Shown here: positions 45,401 to 54,814 of the stretch, in pieces
How positions within the stretch are numbered: the first letter of the stretch is position 1
Layout: each line of letters begins with the position of its first letter
Origin: Tritrichomonas foetus
Taxonomy: Eukaryota > Parabasalia > Tritrichomonadida > Tritrichomonadidae
DNA length: 55,900 nucleotides
Direction: 5' to 3'
Assembly (NCBI GenBank): GCA_001839685.1
Contig: MLAK01000592.1
Span: forward strand, 39,359 to 95,258
Notes under the pieces: generated by a model
What the model was told of the DNA's origin: nothing
Database searches by the model: none
Seen by the model: the letters and a program-made list of their open reading frames with translations, nothing else
Translations under genes and position numbers: made by a program

Positions 45401-45687
45401 TCAGCCATTTTCATTGATTGATAATCCTCACTTTTTTGAAAGTTTTTTCGCTGGAAAATATAGAAATTCCTCATTTGTACAAATTTAATACAAGAGCAGT
45501 GCATTGAGGGATCATGATTGGGTGTAATTTTGATTATATTACGAATATCTTCGTTGGGGAATATTTCTGTTCGGCTGAAAGAAGAAAACCCATTAACAAT
45601 AGCATTTATGTCGAATTGCGGTAAATCAAATACGAGAATTCCTTTGCATGAACAAAGATTAATGTATAAATAGAGCAATATTACCAT
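42469..45687 (-). CDS. Large membrane protein with PAS-like domains
   Basis: A protein of about 1072 residues. The frame is open to 45735 but starts there with GTG; the first ATG (45687) directly opens a signal peptide, MVILLYLYINLCSCKGILVF. An extracellular part of about 190 residues, one membrane helix (PVSFHILSLTIFIIFCCLFS, near 205-230) and a cytoplasmic region of about 840 residues follow. The cytoplasmic region contains repeated PAS-like folds (for example TIMLLALSCNKQ...TAFTSSKFIMWIFED) and a C-terminal coiled coil. The architecture suggests a sensor or receptor. No kinase, cyclase or phosphodiesterase motif is visible, so the output is unknown. Trichomonads have expanded families of such receptor-like proteins. 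Confidence 0.7.
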   Translation of the reverse strand: MVILLYLYINLCSCKGILVFDLPQFDINAIVNGFSSFSRTEIFPNEDIRNIIKITPNHDPSMHCSCIKFVQMRNFYIFQRKNFQKSEDYQSMKMAENYSEIKQGENQKIDKSISIVGEFPNIAGLFRLFIKNDFKTSIGFTNSSTFVLSSSPNIDTFSNESEFTLIENSKIFDFLAEENPKVKLFVYSNLDSNELRTVCNKMIPVSFHILSLTIFIIFCCLFSIRLYYFTVPKIFKNHENIGFWVIGPHGSIITYPKLIFSSHQLLKFKKMYKKAKRTKKPQNSIIRTNNSALEKATFERIHFYNLNDTIQLIVLWNESFPKYKKSVIESVYGKCLAGDCENFTNVEVNIKADDNHTKYAEINLEIDNIPCKIDIRPKDICCLPFGLESLNYYYLHQLHYSVVKDISNCNLNRKEFEEITSRIFRILDFEAFFAFHHSNSKYTELVGHYKTNELKLFAREFSKNVPLFKTTNRLFLSFLGESRFGGVRFKVASDEYIIGIALKTSNFVIRPAEAHFVFIMQIIFSFHHSILSPKKEYSIFYGFHRIIDTVNRFTLIKAVGSHRNFVSVYGNLFKDEILTTENFEHFFSVVGQNDSANLVLCEIRTEYTQVIVPFTRANGKKAVVSVSGITYYDDTVNANAFLYFIEDVTCFHDRALNLRAKHRNVEMVEDFLKFYRVHADLSVEENKVLSRELGYIKPIENLSEIIYAEDIAFLENKKTPNVFRLMSADNYPLQFVKLPIKGETDFFIVCIWKIRTMLQLAENEIKIRQQDHETTQHYLYMSIDRKSETPLDMMCNFSGDYSPCQMYDHIKAVLYNYDRSSFDTNMENVRTGSLKSCSLILRIRMKDGHEWFNFTLMLYGEETIMLLALSCNKQVKTKIQALDDFRMLDTAFTSSKFIMWIFEDAVQPERVFSSLPVGTNFLILNWTTIDKNVAPQYKDSVKHTFKQILKTKSKMDILIPMFIEKVRWLLFRGSIDDADNAHLKGVAVDITDLIEPWENSQKEKKTRNLYIHNASTKMESLFKRLEGNIQTMEDIRAKLQTIEKTEHLMDLERKLNNFLGSPSVQKLMSVDV

Positions 45688-46019
45688 TCCATTTTCTTGA
45701 ATCACTTTTTGTATACTCGTAAATTCATTTTTCACGATAAGACCAGAAATTTGAATAATCGTGTTTAGAAAAAGTTTGAACTCGATTATTATATAAATTT
45801 ATACTAGTATTCAAAAATTGAATATAGTTCATTTCTTCAAAGTATAAATGGTCTGATTATAAACTTTTTCAGACTAACGAATGGTCAACTACTAATCATG
45901 AACTTTGAATGGTACCATTTAACTTTTTCACACCATAAAGAGTCATATTTTCTTTGATTCAACCATATTATAATTGAAAAAGTCGATGATTTTGGTCGAG
46001 GGATTAAAAATCTTCGAAA

Positions 46020-46024
46020 TCATT
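46020..46024 (+). promoter_or_regulatory. Initiator of the importin gene
   Basis: TCATT with +1 A at 46022, 14 nt before the ATG at 46036. A TC also directly precedes the ATG. Confidence 0.5.
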
Positions 46025-46035
46025 TTTAACAACTC

Positions 46036-48681
46036 ATGGACCAACAAATCATTCATTTGCTTGAACAAACACGATCAAATAATAGCGAACTTATTGCTCA
46101 AGCAGAAAAATCACTAACAGAATTATCAACCAATCCAGAATTTCTTCCAACGCTTATAACTATTCCTTCGAATGTTCAAATCTCTGATGTTATTCGTTTG
46201 TCAGCATTAATTCACATCCGAATTGTTGTCGATCATTTTTGGGAAACGAGTGTTGATGAATCTATCAAACAATTAATTAAATCGTCATTACCGGAAATCA
46301 TTTTAAATTGGCCACTTAACTTAATTCAAAATGTGCACCACTATGCGCATTCAGTTATTCGAGCTGCTTTTCCAAAGGGCGAATGGCCAGAATTACCAAA
46401 TATAATATTTTCTTTACTTTCACATCCAACTGAAAATACAGTTAGAGCAGGATTAATTTTGGCTAGTTCTTTATGTGGTTCTGTCAAAATTGTTAATCAA
46501 AATGATCATCAATTAAGATCACTTGTTGTTGAATTTGGCGTATCACTTTTGAATGTACTTATGTCTCTTTTTTCACAGTGCCAAGTTTTTGAATTTTTGT
46601 CTCTTGGATTTCATTGTGCGTCAAGAATTTTACTTTCCAACGCAGGTTTTCCTTTTGAAAATTTAACAAATAATTTCTTACCACTTGTCGAGAAAAGCTG
46701 TATCATTTCACAAGTTGTCGAAAATGAAGATTACGTAAATTTAGCAATCCATTCTCTGAAATTTGCCATTCAATTTGTAACGAAATATGCAAAAGTGTTA
46801 CCTGTAAATATTATTGGCCAATATGTTCAACTTATAAACACGTTAATTCCAACAAATGTTCCTCCCAAAATTAAAGTATTATTATTAAGTCTTTTAAATG
46901 AACTTTTTAAGTGTCCAAATACCTGGCCTCTTTTTGCTGATAATTTACCAAACTTTTTGGCTCAGTTAATGATGCCACTCTTTGCACTCTCGCAAGATAA
47001 CATTATATCTTTAAACAGTGATCCTGCTGAATTTATTGCTGATGTCCATAAATCAGACAATCATTTTGAAGATATTCGTTCATCTGCATCAACTGTTATT
47101 TATTCACTTCATGAGCATATAGAAATTGTAAATGCTGCACGAATTGTAGCTGTTGAAGCGTTCATATCATACTCAAATCTACCACAAAAAGATCTAAATA
47201 GCCAAATTGTTTTATTTGCAGCTTTCCAAATGTTTTCATCAGTTTCGAGATTCATGAAAGATATTGATCCACTTTTATTCACAAAATTCTTCACAACAAT
47301 CTTTCCACTTTTTGATTCACCTGAAGAACTCGGCCGTGCAGCAGGATTCATGCTTCTTTCCGAATCAACAAATGTTACAGCGCCACCAGAGTTAATAATG
47401 AAATGTATTGAACATATTGTTGATCCATTTCCACTTGCGCGATATTATGCTGTTATTTCGGCTGCTGGTCTCCTTGAGAATACCAAAGAGGTTTCTTTAA
47501 TTCAGAAACATTTTGCAAAATCTCCAGCAATTCCTGCAATGTTTACTTCATTGTTTGAACTGTCACAAAGATTCCAATTTTCTGATATCGCAAATGCTAT
47601 TTCTGGTTTAATCAAAATTTTTAATGTGCATCTTCTTCCAATTGCTGCAAATGTTGGTCATGGATTATTACAGTTTTTGGCTAATAGTATTGACTCAATT
47701 GAAACTGCACAAGGAATTATTTGTGATTCTTTAGAGTTTCTGGTTGATTTGATTTCCCAAAATGAAGAAGCAAGAATTCATTTAGCACCACAGCTTTGTA
47801 CCGAAGCATTTACTGTCTTAACAAATATTGAGCAAACAGAAATTTTTGATCTTTTAGCATCGACAACTATTCGACTTTTTGAAATGTCCCCTTTTTCACC
47901 AACAATGTGGAATGCAGCAAATATGTTGATTGATAGAATTAGAAAAGATCCTGATGTGTCAATTACTGATCTTGTTGCAATTATATCATTGTTTGTGTAT
48001 AAAGATACTGAATTTGCAATGAGAGAAAATATGCCAATAATTGTAACATTTTGTATGGAACAAATGAACGAACGAACGAAAGAATTTGATTCATGGGTTG
48101 AATTCGCAAAATTAGCTTCACATATTTTGTTAAGATTAACTAATTCGAATCCATCAGTAATAAATTTAATCAAGCCATTGACAGAGATGGCGTCAATAAT
48201 GATTGAATCTGATCAACTTTATTATTCATCAATTACAGGATTAGTTATGCTTATTAACAGTTTAATGATGACAGATTTACAAACAGTAATTAATGTTCTT
48301 GGTTCAAAATTTGATCAATTTATTGAATTCTGGACTGACAATGCAATTTTCCCTGAAACTACACAGACGTTCATGGTTTGTATGAATTTCTTATCAACAA
48401 ACTCCGATCTTTTTATAAATACCTTACTGAAAGTATCTGCTTCAATTTTCGATGATGTAATGCTTCGTACTGAAGATGATGAATTTGATGAAGCAGCTGA
48501 ATGTGAAACATCTTGTATTTGGTTTGATTTCAAAGATACATTGTTGAAATTCCATTCCTTGTTGCATGGTTTAAGCCAGAGTAATCCTACTTTATATCAA
48601 AGATACACAGAAGAGATGCCATCTGAATGGAATCAACAAATTGGAATGATCCCTGTGTTTGCGGAAAGATATTCCAAATAA
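46036..48681 (+). CDS. Importin-beta/karyopherin family receptor
   Basis: An 881-residue all-helical HEAT-repeat protein of the karyopherin-beta family. It moves cargo through nuclear pores under control of Ran-GTP. The N-terminal Ran-binding region fits the importin-beta N domain: IIHLLEQTRSNNSELIAQAE, VIRLSALIHIRIVVDHFWET, then HYAHSVIRAAFPKGEWPELP. The closest shape seems to be importin-7/8 or exportin-2 type, which are also near 900-1000 residues; I cannot assign the exact orthologue. No membrane segment is present. The protein appears complete. Confidence 0.85.
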   Translation: MDQQIIHLLEQTRSNNSELIAQAEKSLTELSTNPEFLPTLITIPSNVQISDVIRLSALIHIRIVVDHFWETSVDESIKQLIKSSLPEIILNWPLNLIQNVHHYAHSVIRAAFPKGEWPELPNIIFSLLSHPTENTVRAGLILASSLCGSVKIVNQNDHQLRSLVVEFGVSLLNVLMSLFSQCQVFEFLSLGFHCASRILLSNAGFPFENLTNNFLPLVEKSCIISQVVENEDYVNLAIHSLKFAIQFVTKYAKVLPVNIIGQYVQLINTLIPTNVPPKIKVLLLSLLNELFKCPNTWPLFADNLPNFLAQLMMPLFALSQDNIISLNSDPAEFIADVHKSDNHFEDIRSSASTVIYSLHEHIEIVNAARIVAVEAFISYSNLPQKDLNSQIVLFAAFQMFSSVSRFMKDIDPLLFTKFFTTIFPLFDSPEELGRAAGFMLLSESTNVTAPPELIMKCIEHIVDPFPLARYYAVISAAGLLENTKEVSLIQKHFAKSPAIPAMFTSLFELSQRFQFSDIANAISGLIKIFNVHLLPIAANVGHGLLQFLANSIDSIETAQGIICDSLEFLVDLISQNEEARIHLAPQLCTEAFTVLTNIEQTEIFDLLASTTIRLFEMSPFSPTMWNAANMLIDRIRKDPDVSITDLVAIISLFVYKDTEFAMRENMPIIVTFCMEQMNERTKEFDSWVEFAKLASHILLRLTNSNPSVINLIKPLTEMASIMIESDQLYYSSITGLVMLINSLMMTDLQTVINVLGSKFDQFIEFWTDNAIFPETTQTFMVCMNFLSTNSDLFINTLLKVSASIFDDVMLRTEDDEFDEAAECETSCIWFDFKDTLLKFHSLLHGLSQSNPTLYQRYTEEMPSEWNQQIGMIPVFAERYSK

Positions 48682-48743
48682 TACCTTTTGTTTTAGATAC
48701 TATATAAATTATTTGTAACGAAAATTATCATATATCATAATCT

Positions 48744-48784
48744 TTATCTATCTATCTATAAATATATATATATATATATATATT
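48744..48784. repeat. Microsatellite (TCTA)n then (TA)n
   Basis: A short TCTA run followed by about 13 TA dinucleotides, just downstream of the importin gene. Confidence 0.9.
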
Positions 48785-48880
48785 GAATTCAAACTTTTTC
48801 TTATATATTCTTTACATCTTTTTTGTATTTCTTCTTGACATGAAAAGGAAATATTTAAATAAAGATAATGATTAATTTTG

Positions 48881-49838
48881 TCACATCGTTGCTTCATTTG
48901 TTGTAATCTGCATATAGACAGGAACATGAGATGTTAGAATAGTTAATCTTTCATTTCTTATTTCTCTTGAAGGGGAATAGTGTTGACAAACTTGAGAGAC
49001 TCTATCATTCACGGTAAATTATTCCCATTCACTTCCTGGAAATAATAATTCTGGATTTGAATTTTATTTTGTGGTATATATAAAAAACTAAATGTTCAAG
49101 CAGTCAATGAAAAATGTTCTAAATAATAATGTGTAATTTTAAGACTATTTTTTTAAAATTGATCCTTTGATCCAGAGAACAAATTTAGACTAATAGAGGT
49201 TTATTAAATAAAATTAAAATTACAGTGTTTATATCCACAGCACTTTATTTTAGAAAGATGCTAAATGCTGTATTGTTTCCAGTAGTGTATGTTTGAACAA
49301 ACACAGAATGCATATGAGATCTATGTTTATTTGAAGTTAATTTATATTTGTGGCTTAGATTTTTATGTATGGTAACTGACAGTGTACCCTTATAACATCT
49401 ATCATCAGTCTCATTATAATAACAATGAGAATCAAAGTGAATAGAAATTCTTTTCTTATAAATATTGTCTTCAGGGTGAAATGTGAATTCAAGTTCTCTG
49501 TAATCTGTTTAACAATCATGAGAATGATCACCACATGAGAAAAGAGAAATAGTGCCGTTATCATGCTTGTATGAAGGCATTTCTTTGATTTATAATTGAT
49601 GCATATCAGATCTACTTTCATTATGTGATTCTTTTCAAGTAATATAGACATGGGATCATAGTATTAATTTATCTTGAATGGGGTCACATTTCCCTCCGTG
49701 AAAGAGTTTTTTATGATTTATATTAGAAATCAAAATATATATGGAACTAATGGGATGAATATTTTCAAGTATTTGCTGATGATTTATTGATCTCAATTTG
49801 AATAGAAGAAGAAAGAAAATCGAAAATAGAATACGCAT
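48881..49838 (-). pseudogene. Decayed secreted-protein gene
   Basis: Starts at an ATG (49838) with a signal peptide (MRILFSIFFLLLFKLRSINH). One frame then runs 198 codons to a TAA at 49245 with only four internal stops: TGA, TGA, TAA, TAA. Its later part is rich in Cys and His and plainly protein-like (YKHDNGTISLFSCGDHSHDC, FHPEDNIYKKRISIHFDSHC, DDRCYKGTLSVTIHKNLSHK). After a frameshift it continues as PELLFPGSEWE, a stop, DRVSQVCQHYSPSREIRNER and TILTSHVPVYMQITTNEATM, ending at TGA 48881. It is about 320 codons in all. The family is not recognised. It lies just downstream of the CDC50 gene on the same strand. Confidence 0.65.
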
Positions 49839-49849
49839 TATATTTTTGT

Positions 49850-50797
49850 TTATTTTGTTAATACATTCTCTTCGATAACGAGTGTCTCCTTTTCAAATCC
49901 TTGAGGATGCCTTTTTCTGTTGATGCAGCAGCACTCGGTCTTGAATATGAGTGCAAAAACAAGTAGAACCGCAAAAACGACAAAATTGATGATTGCAAGG
50001 ACAATATTGTTTCCGCCCATGCCGCTTGGCTTCAAAATCACCAACCATCTTTCACCATCGAATTTTTCTTTATCATAATTACAAAAAACTCGAACATTCA
50101 AATTCGGCTTAATTGTTGTATTTGCCTTCATGAAAAGTTTTCTGAATGTTGGCTGGTGAGCCACCCTCATCCAAGCGATGAAATGCTCGTTTTGGGTTTC
50201 GTTTGGAAATTGATCAGAGATGCCTCTCATCCACCTTTGCTGATTTGAATACTGGGAGTTCGGTGGCTTGAAAAGATCATCAATTTCATTCTTCCACACG
50301 ATTCCACTTTCTTCAAAGCCGCTCTGGTCAGGCTCGTAATAGTCATTAAAGAAATATGTGGGAAGGAGGCCGCATGGCATTGGGAGTCCTCCGTTGGCCG
50401 AATAATCATTAACCGGATCGCAATTTTCTGTTGATTCGACATAGCGTCCTTGCATTTGGTCGGCTGAAAATGAAGAAACGAATCTGAAGTGTGCTTGGTA
50501 GAATCCGTGGAGTTCGTAGTAAAGATAAATCATGCCGGATAATTCTGCGTTATCGAATTTAACGGTTATTTGGTCCCCTGTTCCTTTGCAGAGGTTGTCG
50601 TAACGTACTTTATATTCTTTGACTTGAAGGCTTGTCGTAATGAGAAGGATTCCACACAAGAGATGAAATATTGACATCGTCAAGAAAAATCCAAGCGGTC
50701 GATGATCAAGTGTTGGACGACATCCACGTAAATTTTGTTGACAGGCTGGATGTGTTTGAAGACAAGGGTTAGAAAGGAGACCTGTTTCTTGACGCAT
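49850..50797 (-). CDS. CDC50/LEM3-family flippase subunit
   Basis: A 315-residue beta subunit of P4-ATPases, needed for ER exit and lipid flipping. The N-terminal cytosolic tail (MRQETGLLSNPCLQTHPACQ), first membrane helix (about 35-60, GFFLTMSIFHLLCGILLITT), glycosylated ectodomain with AELSGMIYLYYELHGFYQAH and PCGLLPTYFFNDYY, and second helix (about 270-292, NNIVLAIINFVVFAVLLVFA) match the family. The open frame extends five codons upstream only through a TTG, so the ATG at 50797 is chosen. CDC50 pairs with a P4-ATPase encoded elsewhere. Confidence 0.92.
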   Translation of the reverse strand: MRQETGLLSNPCLQTHPACQQNLRGCRPTLDHRPLGFFLTMSIFHLLCGILLITTSLQVKEYKVRYDNLCKGTGDQITVKFDNAELSGMIYLYYELHGFYQAHFRFVSSFSADQMQGRYVESTENCDPVNDYSANGGLPMPCGLLPTYFFNDYYEPDQSGFEESGIVWKNEIDDLFKPPNSQYSNQQRWMRGISDQFPNETQNEHFIAWMRVAHQPTFRKLFMKANTTIKPNLNVRVFCNYDKEKFDGERWLVILKPSGMGGNNIVLAIINFVVFAVLLVFALIFKTECCCINRKRHPQGFEKETLVIEENVLTK

Positions 50798-51100
50798 TTT
50801 TGGCTTTTTCAATACTTATTTAAATAAATTGAAACCAATATGATCGTTCATGTCAAAAAGATGACATTTTTTCAAAAAGCTTTCAGTATTTCATTTTAAA
50901 AAGTGAACTTTTTAAAAACACTCAATTTAATAATTAGTTTCTTTATTTCAAGTATTCCATCTAATTTCCTTTGCTATTCATTTTTTCATTGCCAAAAACC
51001 AGCTTAGAGTCACAACATATATTAGAAAAATCTATATTACTTTTGTATGTAATGACTTTGAGAATATTCCAATTATTGATATCTCCATTTATATAGATAT

Positions 51101-51220
51101 AACTATTCATTATCATAAAGAATTATTCATTATCACAAAGAATTATTCATTATCACAAAGAATTATTCATTATCACAAAGAATTATTCATTATCACAAAG
51201 AATTATTCATTATCACAAAG
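51101..51220. repeat. 20-bp tandem repeat, six units
   Basis: Units of AATTATTCATTATCACAAAG; the first unit differs at two positions. It lies in the 50798-51366 spacer upstream of the CDC50 gene, which otherwise shows nothing. Confidence 0.92.
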
Positions 51221-51366
51221 AAACTTATAATTTATATTAAAGTTTGTCTTAGTTTCACCCTCATTAATATGTTTAAATCAAATTGTTCATCATTATCGAA
51301 AATCAATATGTTTGCTCTCAGAGACAATAAAAGAAGTTTCATGCGAATACACAGTTGCTATTTTAT

Positions 51367-52428
51367 TTATTTCTTTAAGATCAATTCCTTTCCCCTGTGC
51401 TTTGGTGGTTCAACATCAACAAGTGCTGCTGTAGAGTAAGCTCCAGCCCACACGTGTGTCACTTTTCCATCAACTTGTGCTGGTGTTGGAACTTTTACAT
51501 CAGTTCCGATTGCGGAATGACCAAGCTGACCAAACTCGTTTGAGCCACAAGTGAAAAGCTTTCCTTCAGCTGTGACAAATGCAGAATGGGCGTAGCCAAC
51601 AGCAGCTGACACGATTTTTTCGACTGCGAGATGCTTCACTTGACTGAAAGTATTGGTGTTATCTGTGTTGTTGTTACCATGCTGACCGCTTACGTTTGCT
51701 CCCATTACAAGAATTTCACCATCTTCAGTGAGTGCGAGACAATGACGGTGGCAGCCAAATACCCTCACAATTTTGATATCATTCAATGATTCAACTGGTG
51801 AAAATTCTTTTGACTCATTACTGTATGATCCATTTGAATAAACTTTGCCAGTGATAGTAACAGCGACAATAAATCCAGCTGTGAATACATTATCACAACC
51901 GCAAATGTCGTAGACTGGCTCTGGAAGATGATATTTCTTGGGTGGCCTGTTTGGTGATGTTCTGAAAATGTATATATCGCCGTTCTCGTCGAGGGCGATT
52001 GGCTTGAGAAGGCCGCCAGTCACATAAACAGCCTTGGCATCAAGTTTATGAACGCATGGTGTATAATTCGAGCTATTGTATGAGCAGTATATCAACGATC
52101 CGTTTTCTGTGAGGTACATAGTGTAGTATGATCCGCAGTGGACGCCGACAAACTTTTCTTTGCATTCATCGAATTTGACCTCTGTTGGCTGAGTGTAAAG
52201 GGTGCGGTTTTGAGTACCAATACAAAAATCATGATCGTCACCAACAGCAAACGCAGCGCCATCGGAAGTCACGTATACAGAAAAATTCGATCCAGTTGAA
52301 AAATCGACTATCTTTTTTGCATCGATCGTCATTCCTTTCGGTGGTAAAACGCATGGAACTTTATCGGAGGTGTGGGCATTGGAGTCGGTGAATAATTGGT
52401 TTCTGGAATTATTTCCTGCAGCAAACAT
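51367..52428 (-). CDS. RCC1-repeat protein
   Basis: A 353-residue protein that is essentially one seven-bladed RCC1 beta-propeller. It starts MFAAGNNSRNQLFTDSNA and has blades such as GDDHDFCIGTQNRTL, MGANVSGQHGNNNTDN and LFTCGSNEFGQLGHSAIGTD. There are no extra domains. RCC1-type propellers are chromatin-bound Ran exchange factors or adaptors in other pathways. The central blades are divergent, so I do not claim it is the Ran factor itself, although the importin gene nearby is suggestive. No signal peptide is present. Confidence 0.88.
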   Translation of the reverse strand: MFAAGNNSRNQLFTDSNAHTSDKVPCVLPPKGMTIDAKKIVDFSTGSNFSVYVTSDGAAFAVGDDHDFCIGTQNRTLYTQPTEVKFDECKEKFVGVHCGSYYTMYLTENGSLIYCSYNSSNYTPCVHKLDAKAVYVTGGLLKPIALDENGDIYIFRTSPNRPPKKYHLPEPVYDICGCDNVFTAGFIVAVTITGKVYSNGSYSNESKEFSPVESLNDIKIVRVFGCHRHCLALTEDGEILVMGANVSGQHGNNNTDNTNTFSQVKHLAVEKIVSAAVGYAHSAFVTAEGKLFTCGSNEFGQLGHSAIGTDVKVPTPAQVDGKVTHVWAGAYSTAALVDVEPPKHRGKELILKK

Positions 52429-52856
52429 TGGAAATCCAAATAAAAATTTTCACATCACAATTGCATAAAAGAGTTTTATATAAATTTCACCTTTATTGTT
52501 GTAAACTCTCAAAATGTTGTCGAATTTTTCCGAAATCAAAAATCGAATAAAAACTGTCCATTTTTTAAAGATTGACGAAGTTATTTCTGTTTATTAGTGA
52601 AGCATGATGATAAACCAGTATAACTTAGTTAAACGTTTATTTAATTATTCCGGAAATATGAAACTAATTGATTTTAGAAATAATAAATCAGCTTTTTAAC
52701 TGCCTATAACATCATGTTCATTTTTTACATATCTTTAAAGAAGCTTTGGTTCATGTACAAATTACATTCAGTCATAGATATTATCATGCCATTGTTATTA
52801 TCTGAATAATTTCTGATACTGATAAAAATATTGGTTTTATAATGATGTTTAACATT
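52429..52856. other. Intergenic region with a tiny frame
   Basis: Spacer between two minus-strand genes. A plus-strand ATG frame of 31 codons at 52604-52699 (MMINQYNLVKRLFNYSGNMK) is protein-like but too short to judge. Confidence 0.4.
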
Positions 52857-54623
52857 TTACAATACAGTTGCCGTTTTATCTGTCTGATTAGACAAATTAA
52901 TTTCATCAAATGGTGTCTCCCTTTTAACATACTTCAGAGCTTTCATGAAAACCTTCTTAAAATCATACACATTAACTGTAGTAAGCTGATCTCGAAGAAA
53001 GTCATGACACTCATCAGATAGACACTCACCATTGCGATAACAATTGCTATCTTTTGTTCCTCGATAAGGCTGAGTATTATTAAAAAAAGTATTAACCCAT
53101 TTAAAATATCTTACATTGGCTGTTACTGCAGCAAATCGATACCAATTTCGACATGTGTAATTATAAGGCAATATTTCAATGACAGCTGTTGGCGTTTCTT
53201 CTGTTGATGGTTTCTGGAAAATCATATGAGTGAGACCACCTCCATGAATTCCGATTAAAAGTGAAACATTGCAGACCAAGTTTAGTTGTTCTTGAATAGT
53301 TAAATTATTCATATAACTATAATTAATTAAACATTCAGGACACCATGATTTAGCTGCATCAATTAATTCTTGCTTATTAACAATATGTCTTTTTTGTGAT
53401 GATCTAAACGAGAATAAAATGCGCGGATTTTTCGGATTAGGTTTGCATCTTTGTTCTATATTTTCTACACTTTCGTTTTTATTATAAAAATGAAGAAAAT
53501 GTTCTCTCATTCCAACTATTGCTTCATGTGGATATTCATAAGGAATATCATAACCATTAGGCCATTTTTCTGGTTTTACATAACGCTCTGCTTTAGGAAC
53601 TCCGATAATTGCATGTTTCCAACATGATAAACGTTCTCTTGTCATATTTCTTATATTTTCCACTACATTTTCAGAGAGAGCATCACAAAATAAGTAGCCT
53701 TTTTTCCCTTTATTATCATCTAATGTGAATATTCTATTATTTCTCTTACCAGACGAGTTATGAATCCTCATTGCCCACCATAAAGGAATAGTATAATCAA
53801 AAAGGATGTGCCAAAAGTGTTGCATTCCATTCCAGCGACATGTTAAAAATGAAGTTTCATTATAAATTGTTTCTATCTCGTCTTTATAATCATACATTGT
53901 CTTGAATCTATGTGCAACCATCCTAAAAATGATTCTGCAACTTAAATAATCATAAGGAACTGGACGAGATCCTGGATAAGCAATTCTAACTTTAAAAAAT
54001 GTTGCTGTATCACTATAAAATTGAAATCTTTTCCATTTCCAGCAAACATTCCATACTTCACACCATCTGTCATTATAATGACCACCATAACATTGCATCA
54101 TTGATTGATTTCCAAGAAAAACATCAATTTTATCAATTTGAAGCTCAATTGTAAATAAATTGAAGTAATTCCATTTAAATGTAGTATTAAAAATCCCATT
54201 CACTGGAAAAGTTGTTTCTACATATAAAACATTTTTATCATTGGTCTGTTTCACACGAAATGACTTTGAAGAAAATCTTAAAATAGTTATATTCGATTCT
54301 GCTTTCATACTTATAGAACTAATGAAAGTTGAGGAAAGAGGTGCCCTATTCATAAATTCAAAAGCAAATCGTTGAAGATTTGATTCTTGTGCTAACTCAT
54401 CGTTTGATAAAAGATATACACTACAAGGACTATTAAATGTACTTATAAGAAAATTCATACTCTTCCAAAGCTCTTTTTTATGATATTTTGATAAATCAAT
54501 AATATCAACATATGAAATATGGAAAGGTGGATGATTAAAACTTGTATAGATAAATATCCAACATGAATTTAAGAGAACTACACATATTAAGAATTTAATG
54601 ACTGTGATTAGTTCGTGTTTCAT
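52857..54623 (-). CDS. GT61-family glycosyltransferase, type II membrane protein
   Basis: A 588-residue Golgi or ER enzyme. A short tail and a signal anchor (about 9-30, VIKFLICVVLLNSCWIFIYT) precede a lumenal domain with several N-glycosylation sites. The GT61 signature is visible: the WNGMQHFWHILFDYTIPLWW block, then GIHGGGLTHMIF at 458-469 (family form GxHGAGLTN), then AVIEILPYNY and NWYRFAA. Members transfer xylose, arabinose or O-GlcNAc to glycans or EGF domains. The substrate here is unknown. The ATG directly follows TC (TCATG). Confidence 0.87.
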   Translation of the reverse strand: MKHELITVIKFLICVVLLNSCWIFIYTSFNHPPFHISYVDIIDLSKYHKKELWKSMNFLISTFNSPCSVYLLSNDELAQESNLQRFAFEFMNRAPLSSTFISSISMKAESNITILRFSSKSFRVKQTNDKNVLYVETTFPVNGIFNTTFKWNYFNLFTIELQIDKIDVFLGNQSMMQCYGGHYNDRWCEVWNVCWKWKRFQFYSDTATFFKVRIAYPGSRPVPYDYLSCRIIFRMVAHRFKTMYDYKDEIETIYNETSFLTCRWNGMQHFWHILFDYTIPLWWAMRIHNSSGKRNNRIFTLDDNKGKKGYLFCDALSENVVENIRNMTRERLSCWKHAIIGVPKAERYVKPEKWPNGYDIPYEYPHEAIVGMREHFLHFYNKNESVENIEQRCKPNPKNPRILFSFRSSQKRHIVNKQELIDAAKSWCPECLINYSYMNNLTIQEQLNLVCNVSLLIGIHGGGLTHMIFQKPSTEETPTAVIEILPYNYTCRNWYRFAAVTANVRYFKWVNTFFNNTQPYRGTKDSNCYRNGECLSDECHDFLRDQLTTVNVYDFKKVFMKALKYVKRETPFDEINLSNQTDKTATVL

Positions 54624-54814
54624 GATGTGGAATTCCTGATCATTTTTGATCGATAAAATTTTATTGAATTAATTCAACGATTAAAACGTACTTAAATATA
54701 TTTCTAATTCAATTATTAATTGGCTTCATTTTGAATGTTATTAGCCGATTATCGGGTCAAAAAGTGAAATATTTCTCTTCTATCTTCTTTATATTTTATT
54801 ACTTCGAACGAATC

